Source: Streptomyces coffeae (GTDB lineage: Bacteria > Actinomycetota > Actinomycetes > Streptomycetales > Streptomycetaceae). From it: a DNA stretch of 64,000 nt. Below are positions 9,817 through 19,926 of this stretch, one piece after another (position 1 is the stretch's first letter; every line of letters starts with the position of its first letter). The notes under the pieces were generated by a model that worked only from the letters and a program-made list of their open reading frames with translations, ran no database searches and was not told where the DNA came from. The stretch covers positions 105,723 through 169,722 of the forward strand of contig NZ_JAERRF010000020.1 of NCBI RefSeq assembly GCF_016741875.1, read 5' to 3'. A program made the translations under genes and the position numbers.

Positions 9817-12800
9817 ATGACCCTGGACCAGACCCCGCCCACCCGCCGGGCGGACCTGTCGCCGGCCAAGCGGGCCCTGCTGGCGAAGCTGACGAGCACC
9901 ACCGCCCGGCCCGCCGGTGCGATACCGCGCCGCCCCGCGGACCCCCGGCCCCCGCTGTCGTTCGCACAGCGGCGGCTGTGGTTCATCGACCAGATGGTGC
10001 CCGGCACCCCGGCCTACAACGTGCCCGTGAGCCTGCGGCTGCGCGGCCCGCTGCGGCTGGACGTGGTGGAGCGCGCCGTCGCCGAGATGGTGCGCAGGCA
10101 CGAGACGCTGCGCACCACCTTCCCGAGCGTCGACGGCGAGCCCTGGCAGGAGATCGACCCGCACGCGACCGTGACGCCCGTGCTGGTGGACCTCACGGAC
10201 GCACGGGACGAGGACCGCGGGGCTCGCGAGGCCCGCCTGAACCGGCTGATGTCCGAGGAGAGCCGCCGGTCGTTCGACCTGGCCACCGGGCCGCTGGTGC
10301 GGTTCACGGTCTACCGGCTGGAGCCGGAGCTGCACGTCCTGCTCCTCAATGCCCATCACATCGCGGTCGACGGCTGGTCGCTCGGCCTGTTCTGGCGGGA
10401 GCTGCTCGCCCTGTACGGGGCGTTCGCCGACGGCCGCCCTTCTCCGCTGCCCGAACTTCCCATTCAGTACGCCGACTTCGCGATCTGGCAGCGCGGGCAC
10501 CTCACCGGGCAGCGCCTGGAGAGCCAGCTGGAATACTGGCGCAAGCAGCTCGACGGCGCCACCGACTCCCTGCAGCTGCCCTACGACCATCCCCGGCCGC
10601 CAGTGCAGAACTTCGAGGGCCGCAGCCTGGACAAGCGCGTCCTGCCCGCGGAACTGCGCGACCGGCTGGCGGCGTTGGGCGCCGCCCGGCAGGCGAACCT
10701 GTTCGCCGTGCTGCTGGGCGCGCTGAAGGTGCTGCTGTTCCGGTACACCGGGCAGGAGGACATCGTGGTCGGCTCGCCGGTCACCAACCGCACCCGGCTG
10801 GACATCGAGGGGCTGGTCGGCTTCTTCGTCAACAGCCTGGTCTACCGCACCGATCTGAGCGGCGACCCCGACTTCGGCACGGTCCTGGACCGGGTGCAGG
10901 AAGTCGTCCGGGGCGCCCAGCAGCACCAGGAGCTGCCGTTCGAGGTTCTGGTCGACGATCTGGAGCCGGAGCGCTCCCTCAGTCAGAACCCTCTCTTCCA
11001 GGTCTGCTTCAGTTACCTCCCCGGAACCGAACTGCCCCAGGCCGAAGGTCTGGTCACGGAGTCGGTGGACTCGATCCGCAACGACACGGCCAAGTTCGAC
11101 CTGTGGGTGAGTGTCGTCGACCTCGACGGGGAACTGCTCCTGGAGGTCGAGTACGACTCGGACGTCTTCGACGCCGCGACCGTCCAGCGGATGATCGACG
11201 GCTACCAGGTGCTGCTGGAGGCGGTCACCGCCGATCCACGGACGGACATCTCGCGGCTCCCGGTGGTCCCCGACGCCGAACTGCGCAGCCTGGACGCCGA
11301 ATGGGCGCTGCCCTCCCCAGCGGCGCCCCGGGTCACCCTGCCCGAACTGTTCGAGGCGCAGGCCCGGGTCGCCCCGGACGCGGTCGCCGTCACCTTCGAC
11401 GGCACCGATCTGACGTACGGCGCCCTCGATGCCCGCGCCGACCGGCTGGCCCGTCGGCTGCGCCGCCTCGGCGCCGCACCCGGCACCCTGGTCGGCCTGT
11501 GCACCGAACGCTCCGCGGACCTGATCACCGGCATCCTCGCCGTCCTGAAGACCGGTGCCGCCTACGTCCCGCTCGACCCCGGCTACCCCGCCGAGCGCCT
11601 CTCCCACCTCCTCCAGGACAGCGCCGCCCCCCTTGTGCTGACCCAGTCGCACGTGGCCGACCGGCTCCCCGAGCACTCGGCACGGTTGGTCCTCATGGAT
11701 GACGACTCGGACGACTCGTACCACGGCGAGAACGCGTCCCCGGTCACGCGCCCGGGCCCGGACGACCCGGCGTACGTCATCTACACCTCCGGCTCCACCG
11801 GCGCCCCCAAGGGCGTCCTGGTCAGCCACGCCAACGTGGTGCGCTTGTTCACCTCCACGGCCGGATGGTTCCGCTTCGGGCCCCGGGACACCTGGACCCT
11901 CTTCCACTCCTTCGCGTTCGACTTCTCCGTCTGGGAGATCTGGGGCGCCCTGCTGCACGGTGGCCGGCTGGTCGTCGTGCCGCACTGGGTGACCCGCTCT
12001 CCGCAGAGCTTCTACGAGCTGCTGCGCGACGAACGCGTCACCGTCCTCAACCAGACTCCGCTGGTCTTCCGTCATCTGGTCGCCGCCGAGGAGGAGCTGG
12101 GCGCCGATCCGGCCCGGCTCGCCCTGCGGCTGGTGGTGTTCGGCGGTGAGGCCCTCGACGTCGCGAGCCTGCGGCCGTGGTTCGACCGGCACGGCGACAG
12201 CGAGCCGCAGGTGGTGAACATGTACGGCATCACGGAGACGACCGTGCACGTCACCTACCGGCCGATCACCCGCGCCGACCTCTACCGCCGGTTCTGGGGC
12301 AGCCCCATCGGCCGGCCCATCCCCGATCTGCGCACCCGCGTCCTCGACGCGGACGGCCGCCCGGTGCCCGTCGGCGTCCACGGCGAGCTGTACGTAGGCG
12401 GCGCCGGTGTCACCCTCGGGTATCTGCGCCGCCCCGAGCTGACCGCCGAGCGGTTCGTCGAGGACCCGGCCGGGGGGCCCGGGGAGCGGCTGTACCGCAC
12501 CGGAGACCTGGTCCGCCGCCGCCCGGACGGCGAGCTGGAGTACGTGGGCCGCGCCGACGGCCAGGTGAAGATCCGCGGCCACCGCATCGAACTCGGCGAG
12601 ATCGAGGCCCATCTGGGCCGTCACCCCGAGGTCCGCGAGGCGGTCGTCGTCGCCACCGCCGACGCGGCGGGCGACAAGCGGCTGGTCGCCTATGTCGTAC
12701 CCCGGACCGAGAGCGGGCAGGCGGCGCTGCGCGAGGGCACCGTGCGCGGCGCCGAGTGGGAGCAGGTCTTCGACCGGTCGTACGGCACCGGCGAGATCGC

Positions 12801-15800
12801 CGAGGACGATTTCAACATCCTCGGCTGGGACAGCAGTTATACCCGTGAGCCGTTGCCGGCGGAGGACATGCGCGAGTGGACGGAGACCACGGTCCACCGC
12901 ATCCTGGACCTCGCGCCGCGCCGGGTGCTGGAGATCGGCTGCGGCACCGGTCTGCTGCTGTCCCGGATCGCCCCGCACTGCGAGACGTACGTCGGCACCG
13001 ACATCTCCGCCACCGCCCTCGACCACGTCGGCGAGCGGCTCGTGTCCCGGCGGCCCGAACTCGCCCATGTACGGCTGCACAAGGCGACCGCCGACGACCT
13101 GTCCGCCGTGGGGGACGAGCAGTTCGACCTCGTCGTCGTCAACTCCGTGGTCCAGTACTTCCCCGGCCCCGGCTATCTGCGCGAGGTCGTCGAGGGCGTC
13201 CTGCCCCGGATCGCCGACGGGGGCGCCCTCTTCCTCGGAGACCTGCGCAGCCTGTCCCTGCTGGAGGCCTTCCACACCGACGTGGAACTCGCTCAGTGCG
13301 ACCTCGCGCCCGACGCGGAGGTGCTGCGCGCCCGGGTGCGCCGACGGGTCCTCCAGGACCATGAACTCGCAGTCGATCCGGACTTCTTCCGCGTCCTGCG
13401 GCGGGATGAACCGCGCATCGGGCATGTGGAGGTCCAGCTCCGGCGCGGCGCCCGCCGCAACGAGATGACGGCCTACCGCTACGACGCGATCCTCCATGTC
13501 GACCGTGAGGCCGCCCTCATGACGGCCCGCGACACCGACTGGGCGCGCGACGCGCTCACCCTGGCCGGGGTCGAGCGCACGCTCACCACCGAGCGCCCTG
13601 AGTGCCTGGTCGTCCACGGCATCCCCAACAGCCGGATCGCGTCCGCCGACACGCTCCTCGCCTCCGGCCCGGCCTGCGTCGACCCCGAGGAGTGGTGGCT
13701 GCTCGCCGAGCGCGCCGGCTACGCAGTGGCCGTCGAGTGGCTGCCCGGCCGCACCGACGGGTCCTACGCCGCAGTCCTCACCCGCCCCGACGCAATCGGC
13801 GCCGGGCAGGCCACCCCCGGCCTCACCCACCCCATGACGGCCGGCCGCGCCGAGGACCACGCCACCGACCCGGCGTTCAACCGGGCCGCCCAGGCCCTCG
13901 GCCCCCGGCTACGGGCCCACCTCAAGGACGTCCTGCCGGACTACATGCTCCCAGCCGGGTTCGTGCCGCTGCCCAGGTTCCCGGTCAACGCCCACGGCAA
14001 GCTGGAACGGGGCGAGCTGCCCCCGCCCCTGTTCGACGCGGCCACCGCGGCGGCCGACGACGGGGGCGAGGTGGTGGGCCCCCGGACCGGGACCGAGCGC
14101 ACCCTGGCCGACGTGTGGACCGAGGTGCTCGGTGTCACCGGCTTCGGCGTCGAGACCAACTTCTTCGAACTCGGCGGCGACTCCATCCAGAGCATCCATG
14201 TCGTCGCCAAAGCCAAGGCGCGCGGCCTGGAGATCACCCCTCAGATGATCTTCCAGTACGGCACGGTCGCGGAACTGGCCGCCGCCCTGGAAGGCTCCGT
14301 CGCAGAGGCTGTGGAAGACGAACAGCCGCGGGATCCGCGGCCGGAGTCCGCGGCGTGGCCCGCGTCACGCCCGGAGGAGCCGGCGTCCGACCCTGGCATC
14401 GAGGCCGTCTACCCGCTGGCGCCCTTCCAATCCTGGGCGCTGCGGACCCTGCTGACCAAGCCCCGGCCCGGCCTGTTCCAGGTGCACCGTCTCGCCGTGA
14501 TGCCCGGCGGGATGCTCACCAGCCACGAGGACCTGCGTGAGGCGCTGGCCCTCCAGGCTCGCGCCTACCCGGTGATGCGCACCTCGTTCATCTGGGAGGG
14601 GGTGCCCGAGCCGGTGCAGGTCGTCCACCGGGAGCCGACCGTGGAGCTCGACTTCGCCGACTGGCGCGGGCTCAGTGCCGACGAGCAGGACGAGCGCCTC
14701 GAACGCATTCTGTCCGCCGACCGCGAGCGCGGCATCGACCCCGAAGTGCCCGGCGGCATGCGCTACGTCGTTGCCCATCTGGACGGCGACGCCTTCCTGC
14801 TGCTGATCAGCATCAGCTATCTGTGCGTGGACGGCTGGAGCTACGACATCCTCGGCAACCAGCTCATCGAGAACCTTGCGGTCATCGCGCGCGGCGAGCG
14901 GCCAAAGCTCGCGCCGCGCATGCCGTACGAGCGGTTCATCGAGCATCTGGGACAGCGGGACACGACCGCCGCCGAACGCTACTGGCGCGGTGTGCTCGGC
15001 GATCTGAAGGAACCGACGCTGCTCTCCGAGGGCCTGCCCGGCAACACGGTGGGCGCCGCGGACGGGTTCGCCCGCCAGTGGATCTCCCTGCCGCCGGACC
15101 TGTCCGCGGCGCTGCGTCGGTTCGCCCGTGAGAATCGGCTCACCCTCAACGTCCTCTTCCAGGCGGCCTGGGCCGCCGTGTCGGCCGCGTTCGCGGGCCA
15201 CACCCTGTCCACCGGGGAGATCGACGCCTCGCATGGCGTCCTCCTCGCCGGCCGTTCCTCCGGCCCGGACGAGGTCAGCGGCATGGTCGGGCCCACCCTC
15301 AACATCCTTCCGCTGCGCAGCAGGGTGCGGCCGGAGGAGTCCCGAACGGAGTTCCTGTCCCGCACCATGCGGGAGCTGATCGCCCTGAGCGGTCACGAGC
15401 AGACCCCGCTCCACCACACGCTGTCCGCCGCCGAGCTGCCCGACGGCGTGCTGCCGTGCGAAAGCTACCTGGTGTACCAGAACGTGGGCCTGGAGAACTC
15501 CGAGCGCTACGGGCCGGCGTACTACATCTCCCGTATGGGCTTCCCGCTGCGCGTGGACGTCTTCCCGACCACCACCGTCACCCTCCATCTGTCGTACTAC
15601 CGCGACCTGTTCACCGACGAGGCGGTCACCCGGCTGCTCGGCGGCTTCCGGGCGGTGCTGGAGGCACTGGCCGCACCCGGCGAGGTGATCATGGCCAAGG
15701 TGCTGGCCGCCGCGCGCGCCGAGCGGACGGCGCCTGAGGACGTCCAGGTCTTCTACGAGGGCGGGTTCCGCGTCGAGGAGATCCGCGCCCTCTCACTGGG

Positions 15801-15813
15801 CGAGGGGCACTGA
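9817..15813 (+). CDS. NRPS: C - A(Thr) - N-MT - PCP - terminal C-like
   Basis: Nonribosomal peptide synthetase of 1998 residues. ATG 9817 is chosen over the in-frame TTG 9799 because AAGGAG (9804-9809) sits 7 nt before it. The first C domain has AHHIAVDG (catalytic His181), LCL-like. The A domain (~510-1420) carries the A3 motif YTSGSTGAPKG. Aligned by eye to GrsA, its pocket reads D-F-W-N-V-G-M-V-H with Lys in NAHGKLERGEL, matching the threonine code. An N-methyltransferase (LEIGCGTG, ~1038) is inserted between A8 (RIELGEIE) and A10, so N-methyl-threonine is expected. The PCP has LGGDSIQS (Ser1456). A second C-like domain (~1520-1960) ends the protein; where HHxxxDG should be it reads SYLCVDG (Ser1667, Tyr1668), so both His are missing. 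There is no TE; release may use this domain. From memory the layout resembles OzmL of oxazolomycin biosynthesis. Confidence 0.93.
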   Translation: MTLDQTPPTRRADLSPAKRALLAKLTSTTARPAGAIPRRPADPRPPLSFAQRRLWFIDQMVPGTPAYNVPVSLRLRGPLRLDVVERAVAEMVRRHETLRTTFPSVDGEPWQEIDPHATVTPVLVDLTDARDEDRGAREARLNRLMSEESRRSFDLATGPLVRFTVYRLEPELHVLLLNAHHIAVDGWSLGLFWRELLALYGAFADGRPSPLPELPIQYADFAIWQRGHLTGQRLESQLEYWRKQLDGATDSLQLPYDHPRPPVQNFEGRSLDKRVLPAELRDRLAALGAARQANLFAVLLGALKVLLFRYTGQEDIVVGSPVTNRTRLDIEGLVGFFVNSLVYRTDLSGDPDFGTVLDRVQEVVRGAQQHQELPFEVLVDDLEPERSLSQNPLFQVCFSYLPGTELPQAEGLVTESVDSIRNDTAKFDLWVSVVDLDGELLLEVEYDSDVFDAATVQRMIDGYQVLLEAVTADPRTDISRLPVVPDAELRSLDAEWALPSPAAPRVTLPELFEAQARVAPDAVAVTFDGTDLTYGALDARADRLARRLRRLGAAPGTLVGLCTERSADLITGILAVLKTGAAYVPLDPGYPAERLSHLLQDSAAPLVLTQSHVADRLPEHSARLVLMDDDSDDSYHGENASPVTRPGPDDPAYVIYTSGSTGAPKGVLVSHANVVRLFTSTAGWFRFGPRDTWTLFHSFAFDFSVWEIWGALLHGGRLVVVPHWVTRSPQSFYELLRDERVTVLNQTPLVFRHLVAAEEELGADPARLALRLVVFGGEALDVASLRPWFDRHGDSEPQVVNMYGITETTVHVTYRPITRADLYRRFWGSPIGRPIPDLRTRVLDADGRPVPVGVHGELYVGGAGVTLGYLRRPELTAERFVEDPAGGPGERLYRTGDLVRRRPDGELEYVGRADGQVKIRGHRIELGEIEAHLGRHPEVREAVVVATADAAGDKRLVAYVVPRTESGQAALREGTVRGAEWEQVFDRSYGTGEIAEDDFNILGWDSSYTREPLPAEDMREWTETTVHRILDLAPRRVLEIGCGTGLLLSRIAPHCETYVGTDISATALDHVGERLVSRRPELAHVRLHKATADDLSAVGDEQFDLVVVNSVVQYFPGPGYLREVVEGVLPRIADGGALFLGDLRSLSLLEAFHTDVELAQCDLAPDAEVLRARVRRRVLQDHELAVDPDFFRVLRRDEPRIGHVEVQLRRGARRNEMTAYRYDAILHVDREAALMTARDTDWARDALTLAGVERTLTTERPECLVVHGIPNSRIASADTLLASGPACVDPEEWWLLAERAGYAVAVEWLPGRTDGSYAAVLTRPDAIGAGQATPGLTHPMTAGRAEDHATDPAFNRAAQALGPRLRAHLKDVLPDYMLPAGFVPLPRFPVNAHGKLERGELPPPLFDAATAAADDGGEVVGPRTGTERTLADVWTEVLGVTGFGVETNFFELGGDSIQSIHVVAKAKARGLEITPQMIFQYGTVAELAAALEGSVAEAVEDEQPRDPRPESAAWPASRPEEPASDPGIEAVYPLAPFQSWALRTLLTKPRPGLFQVHRLAVMPGGMLTSHEDLREALALQARAYPVMRTSFIWEGVPEPVQVVHREPTVELDFADWRGLSADEQDERLERILSADRERGIDPEVPGGMRYVVAHLDGDAFLLLISISYLCVDGWSYDILGNQLIENLAVIARGERPKLAPRMPYERFIEHLGQRDTTAAERYWRGVLGDLKEPTLLSEGLPGNTVGAADGFARQWISLPPDLSAALRRFARENRLTLNVLFQAAWAAVSAAFAGHTLSTGEIDASHGVLLAGRSSGPDEVSGMVGPTLNILPLRSRVRPEESRTEFLSRTMRELIALSGHEQTPLHHTLSAAELPDGVLPCESYLVYQNVGLENSERYGPAYYISRMGFPLRVDVFPTTTVTLHLSYYRDLFTDEAVTRLLGGFRAVLEALAAPGEVIMAKVLAAARAERTAPEDVQVFYEGGFRVEEIRALSLGEGH

Positions 15814-18800
15814 TGACCCGCACCGTCTTCATGTTCTCCGGCCAGGGCTCCCAGTACCACCAGATGGGCCGCGAACTGTACGACTCCGAGCCCGTGTTCC
15901 GGGACACCCTGCACCGCCTGGACGCCCTCGTGGCACCCGAGGTGGGCGGCTCGGTCATCGCCCGTATGTACGACGCGGGCCACCCCCTCTCCCGGCCCTT
16001 CACCGACACGCGGTACACCAATCCGGCGATCGTCATGGTCGAGCTGGCCCTGGCCGAGACCCTCGTCTCCCACGGCGTCACCCCCGACCTGCTGCTCGGC
16101 GTGAGCCTCGGTGAGTACACGGCGTCGGTGCTGGCAGGCGTCATGGAACCGGGCGACTGCCTGCGCCGGCTGGTCGGGATGGCGCGGTCGGTCTCCGCGA
16201 GCGTCCCCGGCGGCATGCTCGCCGTGCTCGCCGATGAGGGCCTTTACCACCGCGAACCGGTCCTGCACCAGGAACTCGACCTGGCCGCCCGCAACTACGA
16301 CGAGCACTTCGTCGTCGCCGGACCGGTCGAGGCGCTGGAGCGGGCAGAGGCGTTCCTCTCCGAGCGCCAAGTGCCGTTCCAGCGGGTGTTCGTCTCCCAC
16401 GGCTTCCACTCCCGGCTGATGGACGCCTCCCGGCCCGCCTTCGAGGCGCTGTGGGCCGACGCCGATCTGAGGCCGCCCCGCATCCCGCTGGTCTCCAGCG
16501 CCACCGCCGGCCCGCTGACGCAGGTCACCCCGGAGCACCTGTGGCGGGTCGCCCGGCAACCGATGGAGTTCGCCGCCACCGTGCGGGCGCTCGAGCCGCA
16601 GGGCCCACACCTGTACATCGACGCCGGGCCGTCCGGCACACTGCACAACTTCGTCCGCGCCCTGCTGGCCGCCCGCACCGGCACACGGTCGGAGTCGATG
16701 CCGCTGCTCAGCCAGTTCACCAAGGACGCCCGGCTGCTCACTCGGATACGGGACCGGGCGGGCGCCCAGGGCGCGCCCGTGCCGGTGGCCACGCCGGCTG
16801 TCGTCGCGAAAGGCTCACCTATGAAGGTCTACGGGTTCCCCGGCCAGGGCTCCCAGGTCAAGGGCATGGGCGCGAACCTGTTCGACGAGTTCCCCGAACT
16901 GGTCGAACAGGCCGACGAGATCCTCGGCTACTCACTGCGCGAGCTGTGCCTGACCAACCCCGAAGGCCGCCTGAAGCGCACCGAGTTCACCCAGCCGGCG
17001 CTGTACGCGGTCGAAGCCCTCACCTATCTGCGCCGGGCTCGCCAGGACCCGCCGCCGGACTATCTGATCGGGCACAGCCTCGGCGAATACGCGGCCCTGT
17101 TCGCGGCCGACGCCTTCGACTTCGGCACCGGACTGCGGCTGGTCGCCCGGCGCGGCAAGCTGATGGGCCGCGCCACCGGCGGCGGCATGGCCGCCGTGCT
17201 GGGCCTGGACCTGGACACCGTGGAAGCGGTGCTGACGGAGGCCGGTCCGACCGGCGTGGACATCGCCAACCACAACTCCCCGGAGCAGATCGTCGTGGCC
17301 GGTCCCACGGCCGACCTCGACCGCGCCCGGGAGGTGTTCGAGGCGCGGGGCGCACGGGTGGCCGTGCTCAACGTCAGCGCGCCCTTCCACTCCCGCTACA
17401 TGCGGCCCACCGCCGAGGAGTTCCGGACGCTGCTGGACGCCACCGAGTTCCGGCCGCCGAAGATCCCGGTGATCGCCAATCTGGACGCCCGCCCGCACCG
17501 GCCGGAACGGGTGCGGGAGGTACTGGCCGGGCAGATCGCCGGATCGGTGCGCTGGGTGGACACCATCCGCTACCTGCTCGAGCGCGGCGACTTCGAGTTC
17601 GAGGAGCTCGGGCCCGGACGCACGCTGACCAAGCTGGTCGCCAAGGTCCGCCAGCTGGTGGGTCCGGTGCCGCCGACCGGGACGGAGTGGGCCGTGCTGC
17701 CGTGGACCGAGCCACTGCGATCGGCGGAGCCGGTCTCCCCGCCCAGGGCGAAGCCGGAGGCGTCACCGGCGACGGCGTCCGTGGCCGCGGGCTCTGCTGT
17801 GGGCGCGGAGTCCATGCCACGGCCCGCCGGTCCGCCGCCCGCGGACAAGCCATGGGCGGCGGCCCCGTCAGTGGCCGTGGCCGGGACCACCGCTCTCGGC
17901 ACCGAGGCGGCCGCGGTGACCCCAGCCGCCGCCCACGCCCAGCCATCAGCCGCGCTCGTTCCACCCGCACCCGGCGCCGAGCCCGAGCCCCTACATCCCC
18001 CGGCCGCACTGCCCGCCTCTGCCCTCACCCCCGAGTCCCTGGGAGCCTCGGCCTTCCGAACCCGCTACGGCCTGCGGTACGCCTATCTGGCGGGCGGCAT
18101 GTACGGCGGTGTCTCCTCCGAGGCGCTGCTCATCGCGCTCGCCCAGGCCGGTGGGATGGCCTTCTTCGGCGCCGCCGGGCTGCCGCTCGCGGAGGTCGAG
18201 ACCTCATTGCGCACGGTCCGGGACGCGTTGGGTGCCCACGGCCCGTTCGGTGTCAACCTGCTGCACCGGCACGGCCACCCGCACGAGGAACAGGCCCTGG
18301 TCGACCTGCTGCTGCGGCTGGGCATCACCGTCGTCGAGGCGTCCGGCTTCCTGCGGATCACTCCGGCCCTGGTGAAGTACCGGTTCAAGGGCGGGCGCGT
18401 CATCGCCAAGGTATCCCGGACCGACACAGCCGAGATGTTTCTGCGGCCCGCCCCGGACGACATGGTGCGCGCTCTCCTGGAGCGCGGCGAGGTCACCGAG
18501 CAGGAGGCGGCGCGCGCGGCCGGGCTGCCGATGGCGGACGACCTGTGCGTCGAGGGCAGCGGCTGGCACGCGGAGGCGGCCGACCTGGCGATGCTGCTGC
18601 CGGCCGTGCTGCGGCTGCGCGACGCCCTGGCCGGTCCCTGGCCGCGCATCCACGTGGGCGCTGCGGGCGGCATCGGCACCCCGGAGGCGGCGGCCGCCGC
18701 AATGGTACTCGGAGCGGAGTTCCTCCTGACCGGGTCGGTGAACCAGTGCACTGTGGAGGCGGCGACCAGCACCGACGTCAAGGAGATGCTGGAGCGGCTC

Positions 18801-19319
18801 GACATCCACGACACCGAACCAGCCCCGTGGGACGAGATGTTCGAACTCGGGGTGCGCACACGGGTGGTCAAGCGCGGCGTCTTCTTCCCGGCCCGCGCGG
18901 ACCGTCTCTACCAGCTGTGGCGGATGTTCGACGGCTTCGACGAGCTCGGCACGGAGACCCGGCGGCAGATCGAGGATACCTATCTGCGCCGCTCCTTCGA
19001 GGAGGCCTGGCGCGAGGCCGCGGCCCGGGAAGGGACGACGGCCCCGGAGCACGAGGTGCCCGCCAAGCGCCGACTCGCCCTCGCCTGCCGGACCTACCTC
19101 CACCACGGCTTCGAACTGGCTCGCACGGGCGTCCCCGGCCGCAAGGTGGACTACCTGGTGTACTGCGGTCCGGCCATGGGCGCCTTCAACCAGTGGGTGC
19201 GGGGCAGCAGCATGGAACCCTGGCAGGCGCGGACCATCGACGCGGTGACCGACCGGCTTCTGTCGGACACGGCCCGGCTGCTGACGGACCGGGGCGTCAC
19301 TGTGCTGCCGGCGATGTAG
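15813..19319 (+). CDS. free-standing AT-AT-oxidoreductase (PfaD type) serving the trans-AT PKS
   Basis: Protein of 1168 residues whose ATG overlaps the NRPS stop (TGATG, 15811-15815). AT1 (~1-310) has FSGQGSQ and GVSLGEYT (Ser98), with Val where most malonyl ATs have His. AT2 (~340-620) has FPGQGSQ and GHSLGEYAA (Ser422). After a ~110-residue Ala/Pro linker, the C-terminal domain (~735-1168) is of the PfaD-like flavin-dependent enoyl reductase family (YLAGGMYGGVSS, VGAAGGIGTPEA, LTGSVNQCT). In other trans-AT clusters such tandem proteins combine a malonyl transferase with an editing acyl hydrolase. By that analogy AT2 would load malonyl units and AT1 could be the hydrolase (inference). It supplies the extender units for every AT-less module upstream. 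It is the last recognisable cluster gene; the sequence changes to IS-rich debris directly after it. Confidence 0.93.
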   Translation: MTRTVFMFSGQGSQYHQMGRELYDSEPVFRDTLHRLDALVAPEVGGSVIARMYDAGHPLSRPFTDTRYTNPAIVMVELALAETLVSHGVTPDLLLGVSLGEYTASVLAGVMEPGDCLRRLVGMARSVSASVPGGMLAVLADEGLYHREPVLHQELDLAARNYDEHFVVAGPVEALERAEAFLSERQVPFQRVFVSHGFHSRLMDASRPAFEALWADADLRPPRIPLVSSATAGPLTQVTPEHLWRVARQPMEFAATVRALEPQGPHLYIDAGPSGTLHNFVRALLAARTGTRSESMPLLSQFTKDARLLTRIRDRAGAQGAPVPVATPAVVAKGSPMKVYGFPGQGSQVKGMGANLFDEFPELVEQADEILGYSLRELCLTNPEGRLKRTEFTQPALYAVEALTYLRRARQDPPPDYLIGHSLGEYAALFAADAFDFGTGLRLVARRGKLMGRATGGGMAAVLGLDLDTVEAVLTEAGPTGVDIANHNSPEQIVVAGPTADLDRAREVFEARGARVAVLNVSAPFHSRYMRPTAEEFRTLLDATEFRPPKIPVIANLDARPHRPERVREVLAGQIAGSVRWVDTIRYLLERGDFEFEELGPGRTLTKLVAKVRQLVGPVPPTGTEWAVLPWTEPLRSAEPVSPPRAKPEASPATASVAAGSAVGAESMPRPAGPPPADKPWAAAPSVAVAGTTALGTEAAAVTPAAAHAQPSAALVPPAPGAEPEPLHPPAALPASALTPESLGASAFRTRYGLRYAYLAGGMYGGVSSEALLIALAQAGGMAFFGAAGLPLAEVETSLRTVRDALGAHGPFGVNLLHRHGHPHEEQALVDLLLRLGITVVEASGFLRITPALVKYRFKGGRVIAKVSRTDTAEMFLRPAPDDMVRALLERGEVTEQEAARAAGLPMADDLCVEGSGWHAEAADLAMLLPAVLRLRDALAGPWPRIHVGAAGGIGTPEAAAAAMVLGAEFLLTGSVNQCTVEAATSTDVKEMLERLDIHDTEPAPWDEMFELGVRTRVVKRGVFFPARADRLYQLWRMFDGFDELGTETRRQIEDTYLRRSFEEAWREAAAREGTTAPEHEVPAKRRLALACRTYLHHGFELARTGVPGRKVDYLVYCGPAMGAFNQWVRGSSMEPWQARTIDAVTDRLLSDTARLLTDRGVTVLPAM

Positions 19320-19358
19320 ACCGGTTCCATTGCGTTCGCTCCTGTGGCTTTGCGCATC

Positions 19359-19926
19359 TCACGCGCCGGCGAGCGGCCCCCAGACGTGGGTGAAACAGCA
19401 CCGTTCCATCGCCGGCGTCTGCATGCCCATCGCCAGGGCGGCCGCCATGCGGCGCTTGGCGGGTGCGCTGTGCGCCGCGTGGTGGAACTCTTCCTCTTCC
19501 TGAACGAGTGCATCCTCGATGCTGCCGGGTATGCGCAGCGACGCCTTGGCCGGCGCGATGGTTTCCGCGGGAAAACCGGCGATGCGGGAGGCGAGACTGC
19601 TCACGAAGTTCCACCGTGGCGATCGGATCGATCTCCATCTGCAAATGACACACGCCGCCGTCGCCGTTGGGCGTCAGGCGCACGAAAAAGGCGAAACCGT
19701 CCCCGACTGGCTCCGCCTTCAACGTCAGCAAATTGTTCCGACCGGGAGTCACCGCCGCCGAAAAGCGCACACCCGACGGCGCGTGCAGGCGAGAGTGTAT
19801 TCGCGCCACGAAGTCCACGACCTCCGCAGCGCCGAGATCCGCAGTGAAGTCAGCTGTCAGCCAGGAATCCCAATCTGCCGTGATCTGCCAGCTTTCCGCA
19901 CCGGTCCGAGCGAGCTCCAGCCACAC
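19359..19926 (-). pseudogene. frameshifted hypothetical gene
   Basis: On the minus strand a coherent protein-like sequence starts around GTG 19926 (WLELARTGAESWQI) and runs to about residue 110 (IDPIATVE). Sense then continues one frame over from about 19,604 (SSLASRIAGFPAE) to a stop at 19,359. Together the pieces give ~190 residues, so one frameshift near 19,600 has most likely broken an intact gene. The 5' end is also doubtful: the frame continues upstream (RIRLGDDDVW) with no good start before a stop near 20,015. I do not recognise the family. It lies tail-to-tail with the last PKS-cluster gene, 39 bp away. Confidence 0.45.

Noticed and set aside
9637..13860. Very long open frame antisense to the NRPS (~1400 codons)
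   Set aside because: High-GC third-position bias keeps the antisense frame open. The translation is Gly/Val/Asp-rich without motifs, while the plus strand has all C and A domain motifs.
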